In this document: positions 17,369 through 25,342 of the stretch, one piece after another | How positions within the stretch are numbered: the first letter of the stretch is position 1 | Layout of the letters: the number at the start of each line of letters is the position of its first letter | Source: Chelativorans petroleitrophicus | GTDB lineage: Bacteria; Pseudomonadota; Alphaproteobacteria; Rhizobiales; Rhizobiaceae | Direction of reading: 5' to 3' | DNA length: 64,000 bases | Assembly (NCBI RefSeq): GCF_025398195.1 | Contig: NZ_JAODNV010000010.1 | Coordinates: 124,001 to 188,000, forward strand | The notes under the pieces: model-generated | Database searches by the model: none | What the model was told of the DNA's origin: nothing | What the model saw: the letters and a program-made list of their open reading frames with translations, nothing else | Position numbers and translations under genes: made by a program

Positions 17369-17385
17369 GAACAATCATGTTGTTC
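17369..17385. promoter_or_regulatory. palindrome 1 in the divergent operon/regulator region
   Basis: Arms GAACAA (17369-17374) and TTGTTC (17380-17385) surround a five-base centre. On the minus strand it exactly fills the 17 bp between a TTGACT -35 (17391-17386) and a weak -10 position (17368-17363) for the transporter operon. That is an operator-like location. Confidence 0.6.
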
Positions 17386-17393
17386 AGTCAATA

Positions 17394-17410
17394 CTTGATT
17401 AGTAATCAAG
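17394..17410. promoter_or_regulatory. palindrome 2 in the divergent operon/regulator region
   Basis: CTTGATTA (17394-17401) and TAATCAAG (17403-17410) are perfect complements around a single central G. Its centre is 25 bp from that of palindrome 1. It lies between the SBP gene and the HTH/citrate-synthase-like gene and could be bound by that protein or by the GntR regulator nearby. Confidence 0.65.
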
Positions 17411-17449
17411 ACATGGTACTTTGATCACCCGCTTCACACAGGAACGGCC

Positions 17450-18691
17450 ATGCACAAGGAACTGCCAAGCAACACGAGGCCGACGTTGCTGCTCACGGCA
17501 TCCGAAGCCGCCGCTCGGCTCGGGGTTAAGAAAGACACGGTCTATGCCTATGTCTCGCGAGGCCTTCTGCGTCGCCGCGAGGTGACCGGCACGAACGAAA
17601 GCCTCTACGATCCGGCAGAGGTCGAGGCTCTGGCCGCGCGGGCGCGCAAGGCGGCGCCTCAGGCCGTGGCGCCGGTGTTCCGCTCGGCGCTCACCACCAT
17701 TGCCAACGGAGAGCCTTATTTTCGTGGGCTGCCGGCGTGCCGGCTGGCTGTGGAAGGCCGCTTTGAAGACGTCGTGCGGCTGCTCTGGCAGGGGCATTTT
17801 GAAGCCGGCGCCGAGACGCTGTTCCCGCCGCGCCGTGCCGAGCCCGCCCTCGCAGCCATCGGTGCGCAGATCGGGAAGGATGCGCTTCCGCTCGAACGCA
17901 TGCGCTGTCTCGTCCCGTTCGTCGCCGCCGAAGACCCGTTGCGCCACGACCACGGCCATGAGCAGGTGATGGGCAAGGCGGCGCATCTGATGGTCCGCCT
18001 GCTTTGTGCCATGGAGGAACTGTCTGCGCCAGTCGACGAGAGCATCGCCGCACTGGTCTGGAGCCGTCTGTCGCCAAAAGCTGCAACGCCGGGGTTGCTG
18101 CGCGCGCTCGATGCGACGCTCGTGCTGGCGGCGGATCACGACCTGGGCGCTCCATCGACCGCCGCCGTGCGGCTGGCCGCGGCCGTGCGGGCGGATATCT
18201 ACGCGGTGGTCACTGTCGGGCTCAACAGCGGCGGCGGTGTCGTGCAAAGCGCTTCGACGCTTTCCATCGAAAACGATCTCTCTGAGCTGAACGTGCAGGA
18301 CAATGTCGGCCGATTTGTCGGCGATCAGCTTCGCCACGGCCGCGAGATGCGGGGATTTGGCCATCGCGCATACCCCGACGGCGATCCGCGGGCCCGGCTG
18401 ATACTCGACCTGCTGCGGCAATGCGGCGAGGCGGCAGATGATGTCGCTCGCCTTGACGAAATCGTCGATATCCAGCTCAGGCGCGGACGTGAGCCGCCCA
18501 ATATCGGCTTCGCGATCGCCGCCGTCGTGCACTGCGCCGGAATGCGGCGCGGTGCCGGTGAGCTTATTTTCAACTATGCCCGCATGGCCGGCTGGGTTGC
18601 TCACGCCATGGAGGAATATGATGCACCGACAAGTCTGCCGCGTCTGAAATCGATCTATGTCGGCCCGAACCCAACCCGTGCCGCAGGCTAG
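17450..18691 (+). CDS. HTH domain fused to a catalytically degenerate citrate-synthase fold (putative regulator)
   Basis: This 413-residue protein starts with an excisionase/MerR-like HTH (LTASEAAARLGVKKDTVYAY, residues 15-34, wing to about 60). It continues as a citrate synthase fold from about residue 75. The helix LAADHDLGAPSTAA and GFGHRAYPDGDPRA (His305) are kept. The segment that should read GPxHGGAxE is VGLNSGGGVVQSAS, with no histidine, and the catalytic Asp of 'PNVDF' is glycine (PPNIGF, Gly353). Two of the three catalytic residues are therefore gone. I infer a one-component regulator that uses the dead enzyme fold as ligand sensor. It is divergent from the transporter operon. Confidence 0.8.
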   Translation: MHKELPSNTRPTLLLTASEAAARLGVKKDTVYAYVSRGLLRRREVTGTNESLYDPAEVEALAARARKAAPQAVAPVFRSALTTIANGEPYFRGLPACRLAVEGRFEDVVRLLWQGHFEAGAETLFPPRRAEPALAAIGAQIGKDALPLERMRCLVPFVAAEDPLRHDHGHEQVMGKAAHLMVRLLCAMEELSAPVDESIAALVWSRLSPKAATPGLLRALDATLVLAADHDLGAPSTAAVRLAAAVRADIYAVVTVGLNSGGGVVQSASTLSIENDLSELNVQDNVGRFVGDQLRHGREMRGFGHRAYPDGDPRARLILDLLRQCGEAADDVARLDEIVDIQLRRGREPPNIGFAIAAVVHCAGMRRGAGELIFNYARMAGWVAHAMEEYDAPTSLPRLKSIYVGPNPTRAAG

Positions 18692-18730
18692 TGCTGTCCC
18701 AACGACCTCAAATTTCGGAACCAGCGTCTC

Positions 18731-19453
18731 ATGTCCAACTCTAACGTCTCCGCTACCTTCCGTCCGGTCGCCGTGCCGCGGCTGTACGTTGTCGTGGCCC
18801 GGCAGATCGCCAATTACATCCGTGACACACCGCTCGAGCCGGGCGCTCAGCTGCCGCCCGAACGCGACCTGGCCCAGCAGCTCCAGGTGAGCCGCACCAC
18901 GGTGCGGGAGGCCATGATCGCGCTCGAAACGATGGGCATCGTTGAAGTACTGGTGGGAGACGGCACCTATGTGCGCGCCCGCCTTGCCTCCGGCACGCTG
19001 CCGTGGGACCGCGAGGGCGATCCCGGCCCGGGTCCGCACGAGCAGTTCCGCATGCGGATGCTGGTGGAGTGCGCTGCCGCGGAAGACGCGGCGCGAAACA
19101 TCACCCCCGAGGAGCTTGCGCGACTGCGGGAACTGGTGGCGGCCATGGAGGCGGACATAGACGGCCCCACTGCGGAGATGAATCGGCAAGCTTTCCACGA
19201 CGTGATCGCCGTAGCCTCGCGCAACAGCATCTTCGTCGACACCATACGCGACCTCTGGCGTCTGCGTGGCGGCGCGATGTGGAAGAAGATCGCCGCGCGC
19301 GTGGTGCAGCCTGAGCATCACGTCCTTGCCCTCGCTCATCGCAAGGAGATTCTTGCCGCGCTTGAGAAGCACGACCCGGACGCAGCGGCGGCGGGCATGC
19401 GGCGGCTGCTGGATCGCATCAGGCAGCGGTATTTCGACGACATCTCTGACTGA
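18731..19453 (+). CDS. GntR-family regulator, FadR/FCD subfamily
   Basis: This 240-residue regulator has an N-terminal winged HTH (ARQIANYIRDTPLEPGAQLP, then ERDLAQQLQVSRTTVREAMI). An all-helical FCD ligand/metal domain follows (ECAAAEDAARNITPEELARL... RQAFHDVIAVASRNSIF... HHVLALAHRKEILAALEKHD). FCD regulators typically sense organic acids and act as repressors. A perfect TGGT-N3-ACCA site, the known FadR-subfamily operator type, lies just upstream of the next gene (19503-19517). The start ATG 18731 has only a weak ribosome-binding site. Confidence 0.9.
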   Translation: MSNSNVSATFRPVAVPRLYVVVARQIANYIRDTPLEPGAQLPPERDLAQQLQVSRTTVREAMIALETMGIVEVLVGDGTYVRARLASGTLPWDREGDPGPGPHEQFRMRMLVECAAAEDAARNITPEELARLRELVAAMEADIDGPTAEMNRQAFHDVIAVASRNSIFVDTIRDLWRLRGGAMWKKIAARVVQPEHHVLALAHRKEILAALEKHDPDAAAAGMRRLLDRIRQRYFDDISD

Positions 19454-19478
19454 CCTCTCATAAACGTCGCCAGGCAAA

Positions 19479-19517
19479 TTGACCCCGCTGGGGCAAAGGT
19501 ATAATGGTCCAACCATT
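19479..19517 (+). promoter_or_regulatory. promoter with FadR-type operator for the FAD oxidoreductase gene
   Basis: TTGACC (19479-19484) and a perfect TATAAT (19500-19505) are separated by 15 bp. Overlapping the last base of the -10 lies AATGGT (19503-19508), CCA, ACCATT (19512-19517), a perfect palindrome containing TGGT-N3-ACCA. A GntR/FCD protein bound here would block RNA polymerase. The divergence from the ideal 17-bp spacer suggests a regulated promoter. Confidence 0.7.
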
Positions 19518-19544
19518 GTACGTTTGCAAGTGGAGGACAATGAA

Positions 19545-20945
19545 ATGGCGCAGCGGCTGAATCAGGTGGATTATGACGTCGTGGTCGTGGGCGGCGGGGC
19601 TGCCGGCGTCGCTGCGGCAGTGGCCTCCGCCAAAAACGGCGCACGCACGCTCCTGGTTGAGGCCGGTCCCATGCTTGGCGGCGAAATGTTGAGCGGCCTG
19701 CCTATCGACGGCTGCATCTCGACGCGCGGAGAATGGGTGGTGGGCGGCGTGGCACGCGAAATCTTCGCCGAAGCCGAGCGGCTCGGCGGTTATGTCGGCC
19801 ACTTCTATGATTGGCGCACCATATGGGTGGTCTGCGTCGACCCCGAGGTTATGAAGATCGCCGTGATGAACGTGGTGCGGCGAGCCAATGTCGATGTCCT
19901 GCTTTATACGTTCGCCGAGGACGTCGTGGTGCAGAACGGCACCGTTACGGGCCTTGTAGTGCTCAACAAGAACCAGCGTACGCTGATCCGCGCCCAGGTG
20001 TTCATCGACGCTTCGGGCGATGGCGACGTGGCGGTGATGGCTGGCGCGCAGTACGAGAAGGGCGGCAGGGACGGGACCGAATTCCAGCCGGTCAGCCTTG
20101 TGTTCCGCATGGCGGGCGTGGATGTCGGCCGCTTGATGAACTTCGTGGCCGAACATCCCGAGAATGTGGCTGTCGGCGAAAACCCCTACTACGCCGACAT
20201 TCCGCGGGATGAGCAGGTCCGCCGCCTGGTCGAGCAGGGCTTTCCCAAAGTCTTCTTCGTCGCCAACGGCCCCTTGATCCAGGACGCCATCTCAAAAGGA
20301 CTGCTGCACGAGACGGCGCTCATCGGCATCGGTCCGGTATCGATGGCGCGGCGCGAGATTTACTGCAACACGACCCGCATAGCCAATGTCGACGCCACGC
20401 GCACCGATCAGCTCTCGAAGGCTCTGCCCGATCTGATGGATCAGGTGTGGACCTGTGCCGCTTTTCTTAAGACCGCCGTGCCGGGCTTCGAGGAAGCGGT
20501 CTATTCAGGCATCGCGCCGCGGATCGGGATACGCGAAACCCGGCGAATCATCGGTGACGAGGTGCTGACGGCAGAAGACGTCATGTCGGCCCGCAAGCGG
20601 GAGGATGGCGTCGCCAAGGGCTGCCATCACATCGACATTCACGGTGCCGGCCGCGATCAGCTGCGCAGGCCCATTCCTGACGGAGGCTCATACGATATTC
20701 CCTTCGGCTCGCTCGTCGCCAAGGGGCTCGAAAACGTCATGATGGCCGGCCGCTGCCTTTCCGCCACGCGTGAGGCACACGGGTCGGCCCGCGTGATGGG
20801 AACCTGCATGGCGATGGGGCAGGCGGCGGGCACCGCCGCCGCCATGACGAGCATCGCCGGCTCGGGTCGTATCCGCGACCTGCCGATTGCCGACCTTCGC
20901 GCGCGTCTCAAGGAACAGGGCGCTGTGCTCGACGGGACGTATTAG
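19545..20945 (+). CDS. FAD-dependent oxidoreductase (FAD_oxidored type)
   Basis: The 466-residue protein begins with a dinucleotide-binding motif (VDYDVVVVGGGAAGVAAAVA) followed by the acidic end of beta2 (LLVEAG). It has the second FAD contact FIDASGDGDVAVMAG and the C-terminal GRCLSATREAHGSARVMGTC segment typical of the family. Members oxidise hydroxy-acids, sugars or xanthan-like products, and the substrate here is unknown. ATG 19545 is chosen because GGAGG lies eight nt upstream. The operator in front and the GntR gene behind suggest it belongs to the same catabolic regulon as the transporter operon. Confidence 0.85.
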   Translation: MAQRLNQVDYDVVVVGGGAAGVAAAVASAKNGARTLLVEAGPMLGGEMLSGLPIDGCISTRGEWVVGGVAREIFAEAERLGGYVGHFYDWRTIWVVCVDPEVMKIAVMNVVRRANVDVLLYTFAEDVVVQNGTVTGLVVLNKNQRTLIRAQVFIDASGDGDVAVMAGAQYEKGGRDGTEFQPVSLVFRMAGVDVGRLMNFVAEHPENVAVGENPYYADIPRDEQVRRLVEQGFPKVFFVANGPLIQDAISKGLLHETALIGIGPVSMARREIYCNTTRIANVDATRTDQLSKALPDLMDQVWTCAAFLKTAVPGFEEAVYSGIAPRIGIRETRRIIGDEVLTAEDVMSARKREDGVAKGCHHIDIHGAGRDQLRRPIPDGGSYDIPFGSLVAKGLENVMMAGRCLSATREAHGSARVMGTCMAMGQAAGTAAAMTSIAGSGRIRDLPIADLRARLKEQGAVLDGTY

Positions 20946-21264
20946 AACGTCGGATTCTCAAGCTGAATTGAAAGGATCGCCTTCACCTGGGGGAACATCC
21001 TGGATATGTAATTCAAACCGAGCTGAGCGCACGGTGGCGCTGCGTTGTGACGGCGCACTGCCGCAACGGCAGTCGACGCAGGCTGCGGCAATGCCGCGGC
21101 GACAGTTTCTGCCGCGCAGCGACTATACGGAGGTCAGCGCCGAATCGGTCGGCCTCGACGGCGGAACCCGCAACACGGCGCCGTTGAGCCGCCTGACGCA
21201 CGCGCACTGGCGATTTTCGGAACGGTTGGACGACGGGAATTCTTTCAGAAGGGGCGCTGCCGCC
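20946..21264 (+). other. intergenic stretch before tRNA-Cys, no convincing gene
   Basis: About 320 bases contain short open frames on both strands but no ribosome-binding site or family-like sequence. I see no clear terminator for the oxidoreductase gene. Confidence 0.4.
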
Positions 21265-21293
21265 TTGACGTGCCTCTGGCGCTAACCTATGGA
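21265..21293 (+). promoter_or_regulatory. promoter of tRNA-Cys
   Basis: TTGACG (21265-21270) and TATGGA (21288-21293) are exactly 17 bp apart and end 15 nt before the tRNA 5' end. Confidence 0.6.
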
Positions 21294-21308
21294 GATTGCG
21301 ACGTTCGG

Positions 21309-21382
21309 GGCCTCGTGGCGGAGTGGTTACGCAGAGGACTGCAAATCCTTGTACCCCGGTTCGATTCCGGGCGAGGCCTCCA
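21309..21382 (+). tRNA. tRNA-Cys (GCA)
   Basis: The acceptor stem GGCCTCG (21309-21315) pairs with CGAGGCC (21372-21378), followed by discriminator T and encoded CCA. The anticodon loop ACTGCAAAT has GCA, and the T-loop reads GGTTCGATTCC. U73 is the expected identity base for tRNA-Cys. Confidence 0.97.
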
Positions 21383-21525
21383 AAAATTCCATTGGAAATT
21401 CAATAGGTTCCTATTTTTGGGTGCGGCGCTGCTGCCGCCGCTTATGCTCCCGCTTGGCGTGGGCTCAAAGCGGGTATCGGTGTTCCGCCCGGAATTGGGC
21501 GGAAACAATAAGCTGGATCCGGCGC

Positions 21526-21807
21526 TCAATTCTCCGGTTGAGCGTCAGCCAGGTTATCGGCCGACAGGAGCCCGTGCGATTTGGCATAGGCGACGAGACC
21601 CTTGCGCGCTTCCTCGCAATGGGCCGGGTCCATGGTAGCGGCGAAGCAGGCTTCCAGAGCGCTTTCGTAGATCGGGCCCTCCTGGACCGGGGATGCGAAA
21701 AGCGCCGCCATCGCCTCCGTGGGCGTATAGACCTCGGTTACGGGTTCGCCGGGCCGAAGGACGAGGCGTACAGGCATGTCGAACTGCTCGACGGCGAAGC
21801 GGTGCAT
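21526..21807 (-). CDS. DUF982-family protein
   Basis: This 93-residue protein reads MPVRLVLRPGEPVTEVYTPT, then EAMAALFASPVQEGPIYESA and LEACFAATM. It ends in a helix rich in Ala and Glu. The layout of a short strand, 'EA...L', then a cysteine-containing helix and 'AR.g...A....G' is that of DUF982, a family largely restricted to Hyphomicrobiales. Function is unknown. It lies between tRNA-Cys and pcm and is transcribed away from pcm. Confidence 0.7.
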   Translation of the reverse strand: MHRFAVEQFDMPVRLVLRPGEPVTEVYTPTEAMAALFASPVQEGPIYESALEACFAATMDPAHCEEARKGLVAYAKSHGLLSADNLADAQPEN

Positions 21808-22083
21808 GACTTCCTCCCTTTTTCGCCCTCAAACGCTCTTGCGGCGCCGAGGTTCCGCGTCGGAAGATGTGTGCGGACGCGGGCCGGCCCATGTGCCTGG
21901 TAAAGCGTTCGCTTCCCGTTTTGCGCTTGGTGAATGCAAAGCCGCGCGTCAGGATTCATTGACGCTGCGGCCGTTTTTTGCCACATGACCGGACGGGAAA
22001 AGGCGCCGGCGGCGATGCGGGGGTGCGGCCGGGCCAGGTCATGGCATCTGATGCAAGCGCGCATGCCGCGCGGGATTCGAGAA

Positions 22084-22764
22084 ATGGAAATGAGCGCCGA
22101 CTTTGCCGTGCAGCGCGCAATGATGATCGAAGGACAGCTGCGCACGCGGGATGTCAATTACGTGCCGCTTCTGGAGGCGATGAGAGACATTCCGCGTGAA
22201 GCTTTCGTGCCCGGGCCGCGAAAGAGCCTGGCCTATATGGACGAGGATCTTGCGATCCGGCTAGCGGACGGCGGGCGGCCCGCCCGTTTCCTCATGGAGC
22301 CTGCGCAATTCGCGCGTCTGGTGCAGCTTGCGCGTGTGAAATCTTCCGATCTCGTGCTTGATGTGGGCTGCGCCACCGGCTACTCGGCGGCCGTTCTTTC
22401 CAGAATGGCGAGCTTCGTGGTGGCGCTCGAATGCGATCCGGATCTGGCGGAGACCGCTTCTGCCACGCTTGCCCAGCTGGATTGCCTGAATGTCACCGTC
22501 GTCACCGGCGATCTGGAGAAGGGGCATCCGGACGAGGGGCCCTATGACGTTGTCATGCTTGGCGGGGCGGTCGATTACGTGCCCGATGCTCTGTTGCAGC
22601 AGCTTGCCGAAGGTGGCAGGTTGGTGGCGGTCATCGGCGAGGGCAATGCGGCGCGTGCGCATCTCTTCATCAAGGAGAACGGCTTCGTCTCCTCCCGGCC
22701 GGACTTCAATGCGGCGGTCAAGCGGTTGCCGGGCTTCCGCGAGGAAGCGGGTTTTGTTTTCTGA
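22084..22764 (+). CDS. pcm: protein-L-isoaspartate O-methyltransferase (first of two paralogues)
   Basis: This 226-residue SAM-dependent methyltransferase repairs isoaspartyl residues in aged proteins. It shows the Pcm N-terminus (VQRAMMIEGQLRTRDVNYVP), the PREAFVPG element, and motif I LDVGCATGYSAAVLSRMA. Motif II is YDVVMLGGAVDYVP. Motif I has VGCATGY where typical Pcm has IGTGSGY, as in the second copy at 50446, so this paralogue has diverged. It begins the pcm-tolC-popZ-valS block common in rhizobia. ATG 22084 or 22090 are both possible. Confidence 0.85.
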   Translation: MEMSADFAVQRAMMIEGQLRTRDVNYVPLLEAMRDIPREAFVPGPRKSLAYMDEDLAIRLADGGRPARFLMEPAQFARLVQLARVKSSDLVLDVGCATGYSAAVLSRMASFVVALECDPDLAETASATLAQLDCLNVTVVTGDLEKGHPDEGPYDVVMLGGAVDYVPDALLQQLAEGGRLVAVIGEGNAARAHLFIKENGFVSSRPDFNAAVKRLPGFREEAGFVF

Positions 22765-22967
22765 GTGTCGGGTTCCGAGTATTTTTGTCCTACGTTCTGT
22801 TGCCGATGCGCAACGGATTTGATCGCATGGATGTTGTAACGTCCCGCTTGCACGGATGGTTGCAGTTGCAACCCGTGTTGAGGGGAGGGCGCATCCGCGG
22901 CCGAATCGGCTGAAAATCGTTTGAAGCGGAGCTTCCCTCGGGGGTCCGCGCAAGGGTGAGGTGGATC

Positions 22968-24332
22968 GTGTCGTTTTTACGAAGTCGCATCCTGGCGGCG
23001 CTTGCGGTTTCTGCGCTGATTCTCTCGCCGGTGCAGTCGGGCGCCGAGACGATTCAGGGGGCGCTTGCCAAAGCCTATCGCAACAATTCCAGTCTGAACT
23101 CCTCGCGCGCCGGCGTGCGGGTAACGGATGAGAATGTGGCGATCGCGAAATCGGGAATGCGACCGCGAATCGCCGCAACGGGAAGCGCATCCCTCGCGAC
23201 CAGAGGCAGCACTGAAATCCGGGCCGGCGAGTTCGGGATTACGCTACAGCAGCCGATTTTCGACGGTTTTCAGACACGCAACAATGTGCGCGCCAGCGAG
23301 GCGCAGGTGCGGGCGGCGGTCGAATCGCTGCACAATGACGAGCTGAACATACTTTTCGACGCGGCCAGCGCCTATATGAACGTGATTCGTGATCGCCAGA
23401 TCGCGGCCCTCAGGACTGAGAATCTTCAATTCCTGGAAGAGCAGGTCCGTTCCGCGCGTTCACGCCTGGAAGTGGGGGAGGGCACGCGCACCGACGTTGC
23501 CCAGGCGGAGGCGAATCGTCAGCTCGCTTTGGCTCAACTGGCAGCAGCGCGCGCCCAGGCGGCGGCTAGCGCCGCGCTCTACCAGCAGATCGTGGGCGAC
23601 GCGCCCGATTCGCTGCAGATGCCGAGCCCGCTTACCAATCTGCTGCCGGCAAGCCTGGATCAGGCCGTGGCCATCGCCCTCTCTGAGCATCCTGCTATCG
23701 CGGCCACGCAGCATCTGGTGGATGCGGCGGCGTTCTCCGTCAAGGCGGCGGAAGGCTCGCTTCTGCCTCAACTTTCGGCAACCGCCGGGCTCAGCCGGTC
23801 GTTTCAGGACAGCAGCCCTGCGCTTCAGCAGGATGGAACCCAGAATTCGGCTTCCATCGGCCTCAGCCTCACCATCCCCATCTACCAGGGCGGCGAAGCC
23901 TCCGCGCGCGTGCGCCAGTCCAAGGAATCGCTTGGTCGGGCGCGCATCGATGTGGATGTGAGCCGGGATCAGGTGCGTCAGGCCGTGACATCCGCGTGGG
24001 TGCAGTATCAGGCGGCGCGCGAGGCGGTGGCCGCCAACCGTGAGCAGGTGAATGCCGCCCAGCTTGCCTTGAGCGGCGTGATCGAGGAGCGGGATGTCGG
24101 CCAGCGCACCACGCTGGACGTGCTCAACGCGCAGGCAGACGTGATCAACGCACGTATCGACCTCGTCAATGCCGAGCATGATGTGGTCGTGGCGAGCTAT
24201 GCGATCGTTTCCGCCATGGGACGCCTTTCGCCCTCGCGGCTCGGGCTCAACGTGGCGCGATACGATCCCAACGAGCATTACCGCGCCATCAAGGACAAGT
24301 GGTACGGGCTGAGCACGCCTGACGGTAGGTGA
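22968..24332 (+). CDS. tolC: TolC-family outer-membrane channel protein
   Basis: The protein is about 454 residues with a signal peptide (ILAALAVSALILSPVQSGAE), then two tandem OEP repeats of long amphipathic helices. Typical segments are VDAAAFSVKAAEGSLLPQLS, GLSLTIPIYQGGEASARVRQ and RTTLDVLNAQADVINARIDL. TolC trimers form the outer-membrane duct for type I secretion and RND efflux. GTG 22968 has GAGG six nt upstream; GTG 22956 would add four residues. The neighbouring order matches other Hyphomicrobiales. Confidence 0.93.
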   Translation: MSFLRSRILAALAVSALILSPVQSGAETIQGALAKAYRNNSSLNSSRAGVRVTDENVAIAKSGMRPRIAATGSASLATRGSTEIRAGEFGITLQQPIFDGFQTRNNVRASEAQVRAAVESLHNDELNILFDAASAYMNVIRDRQIAALRTENLQFLEEQVRSARSRLEVGEGTRTDVAQAEANRQLALAQLAAARAQAAASAALYQQIVGDAPDSLQMPSPLTNLLPASLDQAVAIALSEHPAIAATQHLVDAAAFSVKAAEGSLLPQLSATAGLSRSFQDSSPALQQDGTQNSASIGLSLTIPIYQGGEASARVRQSKESLGRARIDVDVSRDQVRQAVTSAWVQYQAAREAVAANREQVNAAQLALSGVIEERDVGQRTTLDVLNAQADVINARIDLVNAEHDVVVASYAIVSAMGRLSPSRLGLNVARYDPNEHYRAIKDKWYGLSTPDGR

Positions 24333-24467
24333 TCCTTTTCGCCTCGCTCTCTTGTGCAATGTTTGCGTTGGGGATTCTCAGCGTCTGTCCGCTTCGCTAG
24401 GCTATGTCCATGATTCGCAATGTCGTCGGCCCGAGGGCGGCGATAGGACATAGGCAGCGGCGACACG

Positions 24468-25130
24468 ATGGCTCAGGCAAGCAGCGTACAGCGCGAACCC
24501 TCCATGGAAGAGATTCTGGCGTCCATCCGGCGCATCATCGAAGATGGTGAGAGCGGCCGGAAAGAGGCGCCGGCCGAAGCCTCCGCCGTGGAGGAGGACA
24601 AGGAAGTCGAAAGCTTCCGGGCTGGGCTGAAACCGATAGCGCCCAGAGAGACTTCGGACGCGGCGGAAGCGCCCGCCAAAGGCCGGACAGGCCCGAGCGC
24701 TCTTGACCGCCTGCGCGAATCCCTCCGTGAGGAGGAGGAACGCGGCATGAGCGATACCGGACCGGCGGTAGCGAATGACGAGGGCTGCAATGCGGCACGC
24801 CCGGCAATCACTCCGCGTCTGCAGCCAGTCGCCTCCGGTGGCGGGGAAGAGCCCGCAAACGCGCTCCCGCGCGTGCCGGCTGCGGTGGAACGGCAGGAGA
24901 CGGGTGAGGCGACGCGCCGCCCGATTCTTTCGGAAGCCTCCGGGCGCAAGGTGGCTGCCGCTTTCGGGGAACTGAACGAAGCCCTCATGGAAAGTAGGCG
25001 CCAGAGCCTCGATCAAATGGCCGAGGAGATGCTGCGGCCCATGCTGCAGGAGTGGCTAGACAACAACCTTCCGCAGCTCGTGGAGCGGCTGGTGCGCGAA
25101 GAGATCGAGCGTATCGCGCGCGGCACGTGA
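24468..25130 (+). CDS. popZ: PopZ polar organizing protein (DUF2497)
   Basis: This 220-residue acidic, low-complexity protein has the conserved short N-terminal helix SMEEILASIRRIIEDGES and a conserved C-terminal region (SLDQMAEEMLRPMLQEWLDN and NLPQLVERLVREEIERIAR). A Pro/Glu-rich linker lies between them. PopZ self-assembles into a polar hub that anchors ParB and cell-cycle regulators. Position between tolC and valS is the usual one. Confidence 0.92.
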   Translation: MAQASSVQREPSMEEILASIRRIIEDGESGRKEAPAEASAVEEDKEVESFRAGLKPIAPRETSDAAEAPAKGRTGPSALDRLRESLREEEERGMSDTGPAVANDEGCNAARPAITPRLQPVASGGGEEPANALPRVPAAVERQETGEATRRPILSEASGRKVAAAFGELNEALMESRRQSLDQMAEEMLRPMLQEWLDNNLPQLVERLVREEIERIARGT

Positions 25131-25244
25131 TCTCAAAGACATCCTGCCAACTTGCCGGAGCGGCTCGGGCAGCCTAAGACGCCAGGGGTACCGGAGAGTT
25201 GAGCTGCGGTATGCGCGTTTGGCTGCTCCTCTGCGGGTAAAGTG

Positions 25245-25269
25245 GGAACGGGGCGCTGCGGCGCGCGTT
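25245..25269 (+). promoter_or_regulatory. possible EcfG-type (general stress) promoter upstream of valS
   Basis: GGAAC (25245-25249), 16 bases, CGTT (25266-25269) matches the alphaproteobacterial general-stress sigma consensus GGAAC-N16/17-CGTT, 73 nt before the valS ATG. In GC-rich DNA such short motifs can occur by chance. Confidence 0.35.
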
Positions 25270-25342
25270 GCCGTGGTTGACTTGCCTTGACCCTTCGGCT
25301 TTACACCCTCCCACGTGACGTGCCGGCTAGCGGACCACATGG

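Noticed and set aside
17399-19540. A 713-codon open frame on the minus strand across the citrate-synthase-like and GntR genes
   Set aside because: It is the antisense of two genes with clear family matches; its sequence is Arg/His/Gly-rich with no domain and no ribosome-binding site. Long shadows are common at high GC.
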